The position numbers were made by a program, and so were the translations under genes. From an uncultured Oscillibacter sp. (GTDB lineage Bacteria > Bacillota > Clostridia > Oscillospirales > Oscillospiraceae): a stretch of DNA of 5,175 nucleotides. Position 1 is the stretch's first letter; the number at the start of each line of letters is the position of its first letter. Below the pieces are notes generated by a model. The model did not search any database and was not told the origin of the DNA. It was given only the letters and a program-made list of their open reading frames with translations. The DNA is taken from positions 1 to 5,175 of the forward strand of contig CALAAN010000433.1 of NCBI GenBank assembly GCA_937884915.1. Direction: 5' to 3'. Positions 4,816-5,175 of this stretch are shown piece by piece.

Positions 4816-5175
4816 GCAATAAAACAAGACTAGACGTGCTGCTCGTTGAACGCGGGCTGGAACAGACCCGACAGCGCGCGCAGGCAATGATCATGAGCGG
4901 GCTCGTCTTTGTGGACGGGCAGCGCGTGGACAAAGCGGGCACCGCCGTGCCGAACGACGCGCAGATCGAGGTGCGCGGCAGCACGCTCCGTTATGTGAGC
5001 CGCGGCGGCCTCAAGCTCGAAAAGGCGATGACGACGTTCGGCCTCAAGCTGGACGGCTGTATCTGCGCCGACATCGGCGCGTCGACCGGCGGCTTTACTG
5101 ACTGCATGCTGCAAAACGGCGCGACAAAGGTCTACGCCGTCGACGTCGGCTACGGCCAGCTTGACTGGAAGCTCC
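4812..5175 (+). CDS. tlyA: TlyA-family rRNA 2'-O-methyltransferase, N-terminal 121 residues (3' end outside window)
   Basis: ATG 4812 overlaps the dxs stop (ATGA) and is preceded by GGAGGTG (4800-4806) inside dxs, so translation is probably coupled to dxs. Residues about 5-62 form an S4 RNA-binding domain (RLDVLLVERGLEQTRQRAQ, then MSGLVFVDGQRVDKAG). This leads into YVSRGGLKLEKA (61-72), containing the likely catalytic Lys68, and the SAM-binding motif ADIGASTGGFTDCML (86-100). The frame reaches the window end at VYAVDVGYGQLDWKL. The full family length is about 270 residues, so more than half is missing. TlyA proteins methylate ribose 2'-OH groups in 16S and/or 23S rRNA (in mycobacteria this affects capreomycin sensitivity). 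The older name haemolysin is misleading. dxs-tlyA adjacency is a standard Firmicute arrangement. Confidence 0.95.
   Translation, partial: MSNKTRLDVLLVERGLEQTRQRAQAMIMSGLVFVDGQRVDKAGTAVPNDAQIEVRGSTLRYVSRGGLKLEKAMTTFGLKLDGCICADIGASTGGFTDCMLQNGATKVYAVDVGYGQLDWKL

Overview
The window looks like the chromosome of a GC-rich anaerobic Firmicute, most likely a gut-type clostridium of the Oscillospirales. The evidence is the style of EF-Ts and Dxs, the many GC-ending codons, and the gene order dxs-tlyA. All genes read on the + strand. The taxonomic placement is inference from sequence style, not from a search.

Layout: (1) 1-525 is the 3' part of rpsB (ribosomal protein S2), and 620-1537 is complete tsf (elongation factor Ts). 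A perfect 12-bp hairpin lies in the gap between them, and a clear intrinsic terminator follows tsf at 1559-1595. (2) An AT-rich promoter zone (about 1600-1700) ends in TTGCAT-17 bp-TATAAT. (3) About 650 nt with no credible protein gene (about 1704-2354) are read here as an OLE (ornate, large, extremophilic) noncoding RNA. (4) 2372-2953 encodes a four-helix membrane protein with a DVVGD (DxxxD) motif, matching OapA, the OLE-associated membrane protein. (5) 2968-4815 is complete dxs (1-deoxy-D-xylulose-5-phosphate synthase). (6) From 4812 to the window end is the 5' part of tlyA (S4-domain rRNA 2'-O-methyltransferase), overlapping dxs by 4 nt.

The main point of interest is the OLE RNA/OapA locus. 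Four things support it: the large structured non-coding stretch with its own good promoter, a long-range helix pairing its first and last bases, an adjacent small membrane protein with the DxxxD motif, and the dxs-tlyA neighbourhood in which OLE RNAs are known to occur. No terminator or promoter is visible between the RNA and oapA, so OLE, oapA, dxs and tlyA probably form one transcription unit, separated from rpsB-tsf by the terminator. The RNA would act with OapA at the membrane. The two enzymes (isoprenoid precursor synthesis and ribosome methylation) are housekeeping passengers or functional partners. No mobile element, CRISPR array, tRNA or rRNA gene was seen.
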